Below are positions 16,468-26,075 of a stretch of DNA of 64,000 bases, in pieces (position 1 is the first letter of the stretch; the number at the start of each line of letters is the position of its first letter). A model generated the notes under the pieces. That model made no database searches, was not told where the DNA came from, and worked only from the letters and a program-made list of their open reading frames with translations. This DNA is from CAYWBU01 sp942491525 (GTDB lineage Bacteria > Desulfobacterota > Desulfomonilia > UBA1062): positions 124,001 to 188,000 of the forward strand of contig CALOBW010000033.1 of NCBI GenBank assembly GCA_942491525.1. The letters run 5' to 3'. The translations under genes and the position numbers were made by a program.

Positions 16468-19400
16468 TTACTGCTGCTTCCAGTAGAAACGAGTAAGCCC
16501 GATGCGGGAGTCCAAAGTTAACGACCGCGTTGTCCCCTTGGTGCCAACGCTAATATAGACACCATGCTGAGAGATGATGATTGTCGGACCAGAACCCATG
16601 CCCGAGCCAACCTCAATGAAACGGTCTTCCTTGGTAAGCATGCCCTCGCTCGCATTATAGATAGTTGACTCATCATTATTCTGCTTGCCGTCCTGATAGA
16701 AGTTATAAACAGCCTTACCAGTCAGATAATCAATCGCCCAGAGCCTGGTTTTACCATTACCGACCGCCTGACACAAGTCAGCCTTATCATCACCTACAAT
16801 TAATATCTGCGGTACATATGTGGTGAAATAAACGATATTATTGTAGATTATGGGGCTGGACAGCATAATCTCCGGCGTACCATGCCAGTTATCCTCAGAA
16901 TCTTTCCACCGCACACCTTCAAAGTTAATGTACCAGCCGTTTTTGGCTCGCATATCCTCAAGATAGGCCTTCTCAGCATCATCCTCAATGTCGTCATCCA
17001 ACAATCCGGAAGTACCGTCAACCTCGCTGCCCTGCAGTCGGTCATCGGTTATATCCTTAAGGTCAGAATCAGTTATTACTTCATCCTTCCAAGCATTCTT
17101 TATGCAGTAGAAACGATTAAGCTCAGTCTTACCTTTACCGTTGATATCCGTTCCCTCCGAGGGATGCTCACGGTCACCGGAACCGATATAGACATAGTCG
17201 GTACCACCCACCTGGACTACACCAGGGGCGTAGAAAAACTTGCGTCGATACTTGGTGCCTTTTTTACCATCCGAATCGTCAGTTTCAGCAGCAAACACTT
17301 TTTTAACGCTAAATTGACCATCCTTTGTGCCACCGCCGTTCTTAGTATCAGCAATTACAAAGAGCTGACCTCCCAGATCAGGCGCATAGATCACATCATC
17401 GACAGTTTCAGCGCCGACGCTATCAGCATAAGACGTCAGGGACACAATTGAATACTTCATCTCGCTGGTATGGAATTCATTAAGCAGATTGCCATCCAGA
17501 TCAACAATATAAACTGCCTTGCCCACTGTATCAACGTCAGCCGGATACTCCCGATCCTGATTGGTGTCATACCCGCCAGCCATCAAAAATACCTTGCGAG
17601 AAGTTCCACCGGCATTGGCGATGCTAACCAGCCGTGGTTCAAACCAGGATTGTCCAAGCTTGTTGTCACCCGAAAGGATATTATCATTAATTACCCAATT
17701 AAGGGTTGGTCCAGTATTCGGAAGAGTATCAGTTTTCGGATCAGCGAACTTCAAAGAGTAATAACTACTGCCTCCACGGCGCAGACCGAAGACAACATTC
17801 TCCGAATCAGAGGTGCTGTAAACAACCGGAGTACCATCAACATATGCCTGATGGGAGACGTCTCCAATCGCCTGTTCCACCTGCCAGGGAGCCGGGAAAT
17901 TTTTCAAATTCGGCAAGACAGCCGAAGGCACAAATGCCCAGGCTTCGGCGACAGTATCATTGGTAATATCATATTTCTTATCAGCGCCAGCCTTCTCTGC
18001 ATCACGATTATGGGTGTCAATGACACAGTGCAGAGCACCATCATTGGCCCCAAAGAAGATAACATTTTTATTGTTCTTACCATCACCGTCACGCAGGTAG
18101 TGCACAGCGGGCATGGAGTGCAAAATATCACCCAGCAGCCAGTCCCGTTTGTAATCAGCATTGGTACCCTTGGGATTGAACTTGTCGGTGCCGCGCACAA
18201 AATCAACCAGCTCAGCGATGGCAACCGGCTCATTACCGCGATCAACATCGGGATCGCTGTAGAAATCGATCCCCAGTCTCTTGCCGGCCAGCTGCGGCGC
18301 TCCTAAAACCAGATCGCCGTGCGAATTGATAGTTTTCGTATAATCAAAGGCGGCCATACCGGTCTCATCGTTGTTAAGGGTATAAAACTTACGGTTGGCG
18401 GTATCACTTAAAATCTGTTCGCCAAGCCCGCCTTCATAAATTTTAAGGCTGTCATTGGGAGTTGAACTCCAGACAGAGGTGGCGGCATTCTCACCCTCAA
18501 CAATTTTATTGAATGAATTAAAGACCGGCTTACCGTTCTTGCCATACATATCAAGCTTATTGTTGGAAGGATTGTGCCGCAGCTCAAACTTCTTCAGGTT
18601 ACCGGACCAGACGCCGCTGTCATCCACATCAAAGACAGATATATAGGTGTAATCGGCATCAAAAAGCCCCTTCATGCCGCCGCCGCCAGTGCCGGTAATG
18701 GGTACGATGGGAGAGCAGGCGCTATAGGTCTGATCTACCATTTGTTTCAGTGCGTCATCGAAAATCTTATAGAGATCATCCTTGCCATCATAGACATTGG
18801 CCGTGTTGCTGAACTGTCCTCCGCCGGCCAGGGCCGCGTTGCGGTTACGACTGGAATTTGAATCCAACCCAACAACATAGGTGATGATATTCTGACAAAC
18901 CCACTCATCCTTGGTTGTATAGTCTGGATATTTATCTGCATTAACCGGCTCATCATTCCAACTGAAGGCACCTGATGCATCCGTCTCGCTCTCAAACGGC
19001 ATCAAATCGGCCAGATAGAGATAGTTGGTTGTCTCATCAAGGAAGAAATTTTCCAGACTTGCACTATTGCCGATCCCCGGGATCGGGTCACCATTTTTAT
19101 CAATTACATCCCATTCATCAAGTCTGGTCTTCTTCTGTTTTACAGAGGCATATTTAACAGGCATATAATCCCTGAGATTGAAGACATACTCATCACCATC
19201 AAAATAGGATACGCCATCAGTCAGAATAATTACAAAGTTCGGCTGACAACGCCACTTAATGGGACTGACATAGTTACCCCCGTCATCCATGATGCCGGGT
19301 ATTTTAGCTCCGGAGCTGATCTTGCTGTTTTTACCCTTCCAGACGCCGCTGTTGTCCGTGTGGTAATCGGTGAATAGCGGAGCCGAGGTATTCTTCTTAT

Positions 19401-20370
19401 ATTCGATGGCCCCCAGGGCATCTGACGCCTTACCATAGGACAGCGTCTTCTGGCCGGCAAAGTAGCGACCTATTTCGGCCATAGCTTCTGCAATTGGCGT
19501 CTCAATGGCATAGGCAAAGCCACTCATCTTATAGGCCTTGTCATTACCAACCGAGTTGACCTGCAACGCGGCGAATTCGTTGGGAGTAAGATTCAGCTGG
19601 TCTTTCAGGTCATCGCTGCCGCAAGGTGCAATAATAGTGCAGCCATCCGTATCCCAGAGATCCCAACCGTTCTTATCATAAACGGCCACACCAAAATTAA
19701 AGTAGTCACTGTAGGCAGTTATAAGTTCAGAGACAACCTCCTGCACCGTCAGATACTTCTGCTGCTGATGGCTGCCACCGGTCAGATCATATCTGATGTA
19801 GTTACCCGAAGCTATGCCACCCCATGACCAGCCTTCATAGTACCAGAAACGACCATCCCTTGCTTGGTCGTACCAGCGACGCGGCATGACGAGTAAAGGC
19901 TTGGTACCTTCACCAAACATGGCATCTGCAATATGTCCATATATATTAAACTCATCTCTACGATCACTGTTGCCATCGACATCGGGCACGCCCTCACTGG
20001 TGACCTGTCCATAATGAAGCTCATTTGCCCCGTCCGTACCGGTCGGTTTGACGAGCTCATCAATATATGAGGTTTGAATCCAGGCCTGATCCTCATGAAT
20101 ATCCCAGCCGTCATTATCCCAGTCGGCATAGAGGGCATTGCGCGAAAGCACCCATCCGCCCGGCTGGTCATAGGCAGTGCGCGGATTATAGGCGCTGTCC
20201 TTCAGGGTGCCGTCATTAGCCATACTACTTGAGGTATCAAAAAGGATCATGACATTGGGTTTGACCGGCATGGGGTTGCCGTGCATGGCATCAGTGTCGC
20301 CCCCGGCGAAGACATTCAGCGGCAAAAGCACCAAAACTGCAAGCAGTGGTCTAAAATTATTAAATTTCAT
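16468..20370 (-). CDS. pilY1: PilY1-type pilus tip adhesin/assembly factor (second cluster)
   Basis: A 1300-residue exported protein. A signal peptide (LLAVLVLLPLNVFAGG) precedes a von Willebrand A-like region with MIDAS motif MILFDTSSSMAND. The C-terminal half (about residues 560-1300) is the PilY1 beta-propeller, including RDWLLGDILHSMPAVHY, FGANDGALHC, FGLRRGGSSYYSL and a Ca-loop-like AGGYDTNQDREYP. PilY1 stabilises extended pili and mediates adhesion. The ATG at 20370 fits the GGGAG ribosome site better than the ATG two codons earlier. It is about 23% longer than its paralogue at 21451. Confidence 0.93.
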   Translation of the reverse strand: MKFNNFRPLLAVLVLLPLNVFAGGDTDAMHGNPMPVKPNVMILFDTSSSMANDGTLKDSAYNPRTAYDQPGGWVLSRNALYADWDNDGWDIHEDQAWIQTSYIDELVKPTGTDGANELHYGQVTSEGVPDVDGNSDRRDEFNIYGHIADAMFGEGTKPLLVMPRRWYDQARDGRFWYYEGWSWGGIASGNYIRYDLTGGSHQQQKYLTVQEVVSELITAYSDYFNFGVAVYDKNGWDLWDTDGCTIIAPCGSDDLKDQLNLTPNEFAALQVNSVGNDKAYKMSGFAYAIETPIAEAMAEIGRYFAGQKTLSYGKASDALGAIEYKKNTSAPLFTDYHTDNSGVWKGKNSKISSGAKIPGIMDDGGNYVSPIKWRCQPNFVIILTDGVSYFDGDEYVFNLRDYMPVKYASVKQKKTRLDEWDVIDKNGDPIPGIGNSASLENFFLDETTNYLYLADLMPFESETDASGAFSWNDEPVNADKYPDYTTKDEWVCQNIITYVVGLDSNSSRNRNAALAGGGQFSNTANVYDGKDDLYKIFDDALKQMVDQTYSACSPIVPITGTGGGGMKGLFDADYTYISVFDVDDSGVWSGNLKKFELRHNPSNNKLDMYGKNGKPVFNSFNKIVEGENAATSVWSSTPNDSLKIYEGGLGEQILSDTANRKFYTLNNDETGMAAFDYTKTINSHGDLVLGAPQLAGKRLGIDFYSDPDVDRGNEPVAIAELVDFVRGTDKFNPKGTNADYKRDWLLGDILHSMPAVHYLRDGDGKNNKNVIFFGANDGALHCVIDTHNRDAEKAGADKKYDITNDTVAEAWAFVPSAVLPNLKNFPAPWQVEQAIGDVSHQAYVDGTPVVYSTSDSENVVFGLRRGGSSYYSLKFADPKTDTLPNTGPTLNWVINDNILSGDNKLGQSWFEPRLVSIANAGGTSRKVFLMAGGYDTNQDREYPADVDTVGKAVYIVDLDGNLLNEFHTSEMKYSIVSLTSYADSVGAETVDDVIYAPDLGGQLFVIADTKNGGGTKDGQFSVKKVFAAETDDSDGKKGTKYRRKFFYAPGVVQVGGTDYVYIGSGDREHPSEGTDINGKGKTELNRFYCIKNAWKDEVITDSDLKDITDDRLQGSEVDGTSGLLDDDIEDDAEKAYLEDMRAKNGWYINFEGVRWKDSEDNWHGTPEIMLSSPIIYNNIVYFTTYVPQILIVGDDKADLCQAVGNGKTRLWAIDYLTGKAVYNFYQDGKQNNDESTIYNASEGMLTKEDRFIEVGSGMGSGPTIIISQHGVYISVGTKGTTRSLTLDSRIGLTRFYWKQQ

Positions 20371-20383
20371 AGTCATACTCCCT

Positions 20384-20845
20384 TCATCGGCCTCTGGCGA
20401 AAATCTTCCAACCGCCAGTCTCTACGGTGTGACTACCATTAACATTGGTGGATGTTATTACATAATTATGTCTTTCGAAGCGGGTGACATCATAGCCAAC
20501 CGGCGCCTTCGATTTATTGCTGAATCTTAAATTGACATCAACATTACCCCTAAGGTTATCCGGCAAAGTATCTTCAGGATAATCATATCCGTTAGCAACC
20601 TGAACCTCTGCAGTATCAACAGCAGTGGCATATACAATTTCAGCAAAGTCACAGGCGGCTTCTGTGTCCATGAAACGCTGAATATAGACACGTTCATTAC
20701 CGGCCAGCTTGATCTCGGTATTTGAAGTCTTGAGACTGGTCACGCCAATTATGACAGAAGCTACCAAGACAATCAGAACCAGAACGAGAACCATACCATC
20801 CTCGTTGCAGACCAACTCACCATACTCTGAATGATTTTCTTTCAA
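20384..20845 (-). CDS. pilX: Type IV pilus minor pilin PilX (second cluster)
   Basis: A 153-residue PilX-type minor pilin. The predicted cleavage site EDG-MVLVLVLIVLVASVIIGVTSL lacks Glu at +5, as is usual for PilX. The following region (SNTEIKLAGNERVYIQRFMDTEAACDFAE) matches PilX_N. The only in-frame start is a TTG at 20845. It is the first gene of the second minor-pilin operon, with a sigma-28-like promoter 90 bases upstream. Confidence 0.85.
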   Translation of the reverse strand: MKENHSEYGELVCNEDGMVLVLVLIVLVASVIIGVTSLKTSNTEIKLAGNERVYIQRFMDTEAACDFAEIVYATAVDTAEVQVANGYDYPEDTLPDNLRGNVDVNLRFSNKSKAPVGYDVTRFERHNYVITSTNVNGSHTVETGGWKIFARGR

Positions 20846-20932
20846 TGTCCCATTCCCCTAAAAATACGAATAATTCTTTTGTTGCACGCCAGAGAGTGTA
20901 GATCCTACATAAAAAGCATACTTTACAAATAT

Positions 20933-20961
20933 ATCTTCGGCCCAATTATCACTTCCCTTTA
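20933..20961 (-). promoter_or_regulatory. Sigma-28-like promoter (TAAAG-N16-CCGA) for the second minor-pilin operon
   Basis: On the minus strand TAAAG (20961-20957) is followed after 16 bases by CCGAAGAT (20940-20933), preceded by G as in the FliA -10 GCCGATAA. Spacing is identical to the copies before the che genes. A TGTAG/CTACA dyad at 20897-20909 lies just downstream and could be an operator. Confidence 0.5.
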
Positions 20962-21003
20962 ATACAGACAGAAAATGCAGGCCACTACAATCTAAAAACA
21001 ATA

Positions 21004-21035
21004 TAAAAAAAGACCGGGCAAACACCCGGTCTTTT
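21004..21035 (-). terminator. Rho-independent terminator between the two minor-pilin clusters
   Basis: AAAAGACCGGG (21008-21018) and CCCGGTCTTTT (21025-21035) form an 11-bp stem with a 6-base loop. On the minus strand it is followed by a run of T. It lies 2 bases past the stop of the last gene of the first cluster, so the second cluster needs its own promoter. Confidence 0.9.
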
Positions 21036-21037
21036 AA

Positions 21038-21436
21038 CTACCACTTTGTCACCAATGCTTTATGCAAGGCTTCATCAAACCGTCCATCCTTATCTCCCAG
21101 ATAGACAATTCGCGCGAAAACAACCTCACCGCCCATATCCCAGTCCAGAACACCGCCGCCCTTGACCATCACGACATCACCAACAGCTAGAGTTTCGAGT
21201 CTCACGGGTGCACCTGACTGCTCCTTGATTTCAGTACGACAGGCCACGCCATTAACCACACGATCAACAACGAAAACCTTAGTCTCGGCAACTGAAATGA
21301 AATCAGGCCCAATCTCCATAACCTTACCGCTTAGTGTAAGCGGATTCTTGAATCCATTCAGCGTCTCTTCAATCGGCTCCGCCTGCAGAACGGTTGAACT
21401 AAGCATAATCAACAAAAAACCTATTATCTTATTCAT
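21038..21436 (-). CDS. Small exported protein closing the first pilus cluster
   Basis: A 132-residue protein with a signal peptide (IIGFLLIMLSSTVLQAEP). The mature part is mostly beta: a domain with SGKVMEIGPDFISVAETKVFVVD and LAVGDVVMVKGGGVLDW that resembles the DUF5666-type OB-like beta barrel. I cannot assign a function. It has a strong AAGGAG ribosome site, starts 14 bases after pilY1 ends and is followed by a terminator, so it is cotranscribed with the pilin genes. Confidence 0.6.
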   Translation of the reverse strand: MNKIIGFLLIMLSSTVLQAEPIEETLNGFKNPLTLSGKVMEIGPDFISVAETKVFVVDRVVNGVACRTEIKEQSGAPVRLETLAVGDVVMVKGGGVLDWDMGGEVVFARIVYLGDKDGRFDEALHKALVTKW

Positions 21437-21450
21437 TTACATACTCCTTA

Positions 21451-24400
21451 TCAGTTGGACTGCCACCAATAGAATGGGGTAAAGGTACGCTGCTCATTTA
21501 GATCTTTTGTGGCAACTTTACGCTCTGCGGCAATCATCAGTATCATCTTATTCTCGGTTGCCACAGCAATAGGATCAGAAGGTATTCCGGTTCCAATTAT
21601 TACACTGCGGTCATTACCGGGAACCTCATCCAGATCAAGCACAGCCGAACCGGTCTTGTAGTTTACAGCATAGAGTCGAGCAATGCCAGCACCACCACCG
21701 GTAGCACACATATCTGTCAGAACAGCGGTGGTTGAGCTTGGAGTAAACGTAGTAAAATAGACAATATTTTCGAAAACAAGCGGCGAAGAGACACACTTCT
21801 CGCCGGCATTCGGCAGATCAAACCACCAACCCGCGCCATTCTCAATGGACTGCAGTAAAAGATCCTTTTGTGCCTGAGTTGCCATGGGATCATTAAATAG
21901 ATCCGTGCTGACATTAATCAGATCTGATGACGCCGCAGTGGTCGCTTCAAGGGCGTCTTGATTATCAAGCCACCACTCGTGCGGCCAGCTGTTAACAATG
22001 CCATAGAAGCGGTTCTGAATTGTTGTATTGTTGGGATGTTCACGATCACCTGACCCGATGAAAACATAATCCGCATCACCCGTACCAGAGGGAAACTGCA
22101 TTACCGCCGGGGCCTTGAAAAATTTGCGCAGGCCCGTTGTGCCACCGTCATTGCCGGCATTGAATAGATGTCGTTTATCCCAGACACCATCTCCGTCACG
22201 ATCGGCAAAAACAAACAGATTGCCGCCTAAGTCGGGAGCATAGACCACATCATCCATGAAGCCGGCAGCATCGATATGATGATCATAAGAAGCGAAATCA
22301 ACAATCGAGTATTTCATCTTAGCATAGTTACTGTTATTGAAGTTAAGCTGACTGGAAAGTGCCCCTGTTTCAGCATCAATCGCAAAGAAAGCCCTGCCCT
22401 TACTATCAGCAACTCCCGGATCGAGATTGTCCTGATTGGGATCATATCCACCCGTCAGCAGAATAACCTTGGCCCCATCGGTGTCACCACTGGAGCGTTT
22501 AATCTTTGTGTAAACCGGCTCGGCCCAACTCTGACCAAGCGGCGCTGTAGCACCGAGGATAGTGTTGGAAACTTCCCACAGGAACGTCGGACTGGTATAG
22601 GTCGATACATCAAGGGCGTAGTACTTCTCGCCACCTCGCCGCAGCCCAAATATAACATGATGCTTATTGACGGCCGGCTCATACACCACCGGCACTCCAT
22701 CAACAAAGTAGTCATGATTATTGTCTCCGGCTATCTCAGCGGTAGCGCTCACCGATGGAATATTCTTTAAATTTGGCACGAGGTCCCAGGGTGTAAACGC
22801 CCAGGCTTCCGTCAGAGTATCATCCGTCAGAATATCTGAAGTTGCATTATCATTATCCACAAAGCAGTGCAGGAAACCGTCATTTGAACCAACAAAAATT
22901 ATATTGCGGTCATTGTAATTGGCATCATGCAGAATGGCCGGGCGCGAATGGATAATATCACCCAGCAGCCAAGTACGCGGGAGCGTCCCGGCACCGGTAG
23001 CATCCGGTGCATAGTTGCCCTGTCCCTTAAGATAATCGATCAAATCCGCTTTTTCAGTCTCACTGGTCAAACCAAGCTCAGTGGGCGTAACACTTGAGGA
23101 AGTTTTATCTATACTGAGCATGACCGATCCGGTTCTGCGGGTATAAAATGTACGCGATGCCTGTGAAAGCAGCACCTGTCCGGCGCCGCCCTTGTCCACG
23201 GTCATACCTTCGGGACCAACCACCTCATACCAACACGAGTGTGCGCCATCCTTAATCGCACCGGCATTGGGCTCGCCTTCGGGAATTGTGGCCGGATTGC
23301 CGTCCCGATCCACAATCACGCCATCAGGCGTCAAGCCAAATTTTTTGATATTTCCGGCCCACTCGCCTTCATTGCCGGGCATAAAGACACAAACATACAT
23401 GGCATTGTCGGCATAAGTCTTGTTGGTTCTATTGACCGGCACAACCGGTGCCACAAACTCAGAACTGGATGAAATAATGTCAGCTATGATTGTCCGGAAG
23501 ATTTCAGCCAGTGAAATATTATCCTGAGTCGTGTAGTAGTCGCCCTGCCCATGGCTTGAGTCAGCAGTTTCACTCAATAGTGTGTTGGCGATATCAAAGC
23601 CGATGGTGTAGGTTATGATATTCTGAGTCGGAAATGAATCATCCTCAAAAGATTCACCCACTTTATCGGTGCCACTCTCAAGCAGATCATTCTCGTAAAG
23701 GAACTTTGCCACATCATCCAGATAGTCGCTTCCATCGCTACTATCAAAGGTATTATCCTTGCCGTCGCCGTCATAATCACCAATCTTCTTGCCATTCAGA
23801 TAAGTGCTGGTCAGGATCGAATTACGATCCTTGGTTGAAGCGCCATCGGTCATAATGATTACGTAATTCTGCTGGCAACGCCACTCAATCGGCGACTTAT
23901 AGTTGCGACCGACGTCCATGACGCCCGCAACCGATGAAGATGAGTTAAACCAAGAATCTGCACCGGCAAAGTAGAGGCCTGCCTCGGCCAGAGTCTCGGC
24001 CAGGGGCGTCCAGGTCGAGGGGGTGAGCGCATTGATAACACTTGTCAGCTCTGAAACCTCAGCCGCGGTACGCGATTTAATCGGCGCCACAACCCGGCCA
24101 CCCTCATCAGTGTTAAAGATCATAATACCAAAACGCACGCCGCTGGTTGTCATAAAGAGGTCATTGACAACCTCTTTGGCAACATCGATCTTTTTACGCG
24201 AAGTTACTGTATTTGCCTCGAGATAATTCCAGTAATTTCCAGTGCGTACACGATAAGCCTGTCCGCGATTAATACATTGACCATCCTGATTTATACGACC
24301 CTGCCAATGTCCATACTGATTTAAACTTTCGCGGGTGTCCGTACAGGGAATCTCTCCAGAATCCACAATGCCATCACTACCAATGTAAATGAAGTAGTAC

Positions 24401-24651
24401 CAGTTACGGCCGCTCTTAATAAATGTATAGTCGCTGCGATAGGGACCGGAATAGGTAACAGACGGATCGTAATCACCAAGAGAGTACTCCTGGATGGTAC
24501 CATCCATACTTCCTGAATTATCAAAGATAATTAGAACATTAGGCGGAACATTGATTTCACCACCGCCAAAGATATCCGTGTCATCAGCAGCGGCTAAGCT
24601 GGAGATGAGCATAAAGACGATTATTGACGAACAAAGCTTTAACCTTTTCAT
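21451..24651 (-). CDS. pilY1: PilY1-type pilus tip adhesin/assembly factor (first cluster)
   Basis: A 1066-residue exported protein. A signal peptide (LCSSIIVFMLISSLAAADD) is followed by the MIDAS motif NVLIIFDNSGSMDG of a von Willebrand A-like domain with VIIMTDGAS. The C-terminal PilY1 propeller includes RTWLLGDIIHSRPAI, VGSNDGFLHCFVDNDN, FGLRRGGEKYYALD and the Ca-loop-like TGGYDPNQDNLDPG. The ATG at 24651 has GGAGG at good distance. An ATG four codons upstream overlaps pilX. The architecture matches the second cluster's copy but the sequences differ substantially, so this is old duplication or separate acquisition. Confidence 0.93.
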   Translation of the reverse strand: MKRLKLCSSIIVFMLISSLAAADDTDIFGGGEINVPPNVLIIFDNSGSMDGTIQEYSLGDYDPSVTYSGPYRSDYTFIKSGRNWYYFIYIGSDGIVDSGEIPCTDTRESLNQYGHWQGRINQDGQCINRGQAYRVRTGNYWNYLEANTVTSRKKIDVAKEVVNDLFMTTSGVRFGIMIFNTDEGGRVVAPIKSRTAAEVSELTSVINALTPSTWTPLAETLAEAGLYFAGADSWFNSSSSVAGVMDVGRNYKSPIEWRCQQNYVIIMTDGASTKDRNSILTSTYLNGKKIGDYDGDGKDNTFDSSDGSDYLDDVAKFLYENDLLESGTDKVGESFEDDSFPTQNIITYTIGFDIANTLLSETADSSHGQGDYYTTQDNISLAEIFRTIIADIISSSSEFVAPVVPVNRTNKTYADNAMYVCVFMPGNEGEWAGNIKKFGLTPDGVIVDRDGNPATIPEGEPNAGAIKDGAHSCWYEVVGPEGMTVDKGGAGQVLLSQASRTFYTRRTGSVMLSIDKTSSSVTPTELGLTSETEKADLIDYLKGQGNYAPDATGAGTLPRTWLLGDIIHSRPAILHDANYNDRNIIFVGSNDGFLHCFVDNDNATSDILTDDTLTEAWAFTPWDLVPNLKNIPSVSATAEIAGDNNHDYFVDGVPVVYEPAVNKHHVIFGLRRGGEKYYALDVSTYTSPTFLWEVSNTILGATAPLGQSWAEPVYTKIKRSSGDTDGAKVILLTGGYDPNQDNLDPGVADSKGRAFFAIDAETGALSSQLNFNNSNYAKMKYSIVDFASYDHHIDAAGFMDDVVYAPDLGGNLFVFADRDGDGVWDKRHLFNAGNDGGTTGLRKFFKAPAVMQFPSGTGDADYVFIGSGDREHPNNTTIQNRFYGIVNSWPHEWWLDNQDALEATTAASSDLINVSTDLFNDPMATQAQKDLLLQSIENGAGWWFDLPNAGEKCVSSPLVFENIVYFTTFTPSSTTAVLTDMCATGGGAGIARLYAVNYKTGSAVLDLDEVPGNDRSVIIGTGIPSDPIAVATENKMILMIAAERKVATKDLNEQRTFTPFYWWQSN

Positions 24652-24662
24652 GCTGTCCTCCA

Positions 24663-25109
24663 TTATTGTTTAGGAAAAATTTTATATGAACCTGACCGCA
24701 CCTGCATAGATCCCTTGGAAGAGTCTATCATATAGTGACGAGCCCTGAAGTCAGTCACACTGTAACCTGAACCAATGGGCGGATTGGTAATGGCCTCAAG
24801 GTCTACCGAGATTGTTACCCCCTGCAGGATATCAGGAAGATCTGCTGCCAGATATGTGTAGGTGGCATTCAAATCGATACCGATAGAACTAAGCGGATCA
24901 GATGGATTGGCATAAACCTGCTCAAGGCCACTATCGATGGCGTAAAAGTCCTGTTTATAGACTCTCTGATTGCCCACAATCTTTGTATCCAGAGTTGCGG
25001 TCTTCATCAAAACCACACCGGTAATAACGACGGCTACCAACATAATGGTCACCATCATCAGCACCATCATACCATCTTGATTGTTGATCAATTCAAGCCT
25101 TTTCTGCAT
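24663..25109 (-). CDS. pilX: Type IV pilus minor pilin PilX (first cluster)
   Basis: A 148-residue PilX-type pilin with QDG-MMVLMMVTIMLVAVVITGVV, again without Glu at +5, followed by TATLDTKIVGNQRVYKQDFYAID, the PilX_N block. It shares this block and the C-terminal KIF pattern with the 20384-20845 paralogue. It sits between pilV and pilY1 in the canonical order fimU-pilW-pilV-pilX-pilY1. Confidence 0.87.
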   Translation of the reverse strand: MQKRLELINNQDGMMVLMMVTIMLVAVVITGVVLMKTATLDTKIVGNQRVYKQDFYAIDSGLEQVYANPSDPLSSIGIDLNATYTYLAADLPDILQGVTISVDLEAITNPPIGSGYSVTDFRARHYMIDSSKGSMQVRSGSYKIFPKQ

Positions 25110-25114
25110 AAGGG

Positions 25115-25513
25115 TTACTCCTGCCCAATGATAAAACTGAGGTTCAATGCATGCGGTTGGCTCTTCTCCATCCAGCTGACAGTCAAATCAACCCGTCGCG
25201 AGAGTCCATTCCCATACTGTGATACAACCCACGTTGGCGTATATGTCACCCCTTGGGCAACAGTCGCGGCACCAGCCTGATTACCAATTGCAAGGTTAGC
25301 CGGAACGTTGGCCTGACCGAGCTCATCACGCAACATCTGACCGGAAAGCTGTTCAATCTGATCTTCAGCAACATTAATGGCGTTGGTCAACTGCATACTG
25401 AATGCCGTTCCTTGAACAGCATAAGTCTGCATCTTGGCTACCCCCAGTATACCCAGGGAAAAAACTAGAATAGCTAAACATAGCTCAATCAGAGTAAAGC
25501 CTTGTCTATTCAT
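25115..25513 (-). CDS. pilV: Type IV pilus minor pilin PilV (first cluster)
   Basis: A 132-residue prepilin-like protein with cleavage site NRQG-FTLIELCLAILVFSLGILGVAKMQ (Glu at +5) and the PilV pattern AINVAEDQIEQL and VDLTVSWMEKSQPHALNL in the C-terminal half. It starts 7 bases after pilW ends and is followed by pilX 5 bases later, consistent with one operon. Confidence 0.88.
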   Translation of the reverse strand: MNRQGFTLIELCLAILVFSLGILGVAKMQTYAVQGTAFSMQLTNAINVAEDQIEQLSGQMLRDELGQANVPANLAIGNQAGAATVAQGVTYTPTWVVSQYGNGLSRRVDLTVSWMEKSQPHALNLSFIIGQE

Positions 25514-25520
25514 ACAACAC

Positions 25521-26075
25521 CTACATCAACTCCATATTACGACAACGGACACGACGAGACATGGTTCGGGTCACCGGCTGGCCACTATCAGGATCGTTAC
25601 GCTCTGTCCTGACAGTCACACTCACCGTGATACTACGGATACCAACCGTATTCAGAGCCAGACCACCATTCTGGTTAAAATATTGGAACGCAAGGTTGGT
25701 GCAGTTGGAGATCAACGTGATGCCGTTGCGGGTAACAGCCTCACCATTCAAGGTATAGGTGGCAGATTCATTGGCCCCGGTGTCAACATTTACATATTGA
25801 GCGACAAGCGTCGTAGCATTGCTGCCGGCAAAGCCATCCGAACTGCTATAGGTCGTGGTGCATCCGGCATGCCTGATATCCTTCTCAATGACATCCATCA
25901 CGGCCCTCAGATCCTGCTGCATGGTAACTACCATCTGCTGACCTTCACCACGGCGCTGCTGAGTCTGATAAGCCATGTAGACTGCCGACATCAGCAGCAG
26001 CGACAGTGCCATGACTATCAACAGCTCAACGAGGGTGACTCCCTGTTCATGATAAAGGATTTTTAGGCTTTTCAT
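25521..26075 (-). CDS. pilW: Type IV pilus minor pilin PilW (first cluster)
   Basis: A 184-residue prepilin-like protein. YHEQG-VTLVELLIVMALSLLLMSA gives the cleavage site and Glu +5. The PilW block QQDLRAVMDVIEKDIRHAGC follows the helix. Its start overlaps the fimU-like stop as ATGA, indicating translational coupling. Confidence 0.88.
   Translation of the reverse strand: MKSLKILYHEQGVTLVELLIVMALSLLLMSAVYMAYQTQQRRGEGQQMVVTMQQDLRAVMDVIEKDIRHAGCTTTYSSSDGFAGSNATTLVAQYVNVDTGANESATYTLNGEAVTRNGITLISNCTNLAFQYFNQNGGLALNTVGIRSITVSVTVRTERNDPDSGQPVTRTMSRRVRCRNMELM

Noticed and set aside
20881..20900. Sigma-54 promoter before the second pilin cluster
   Set aside because: TGGCGTGCAAC on the minus strand has the -24 GG but no GC at the required 10-base distance.
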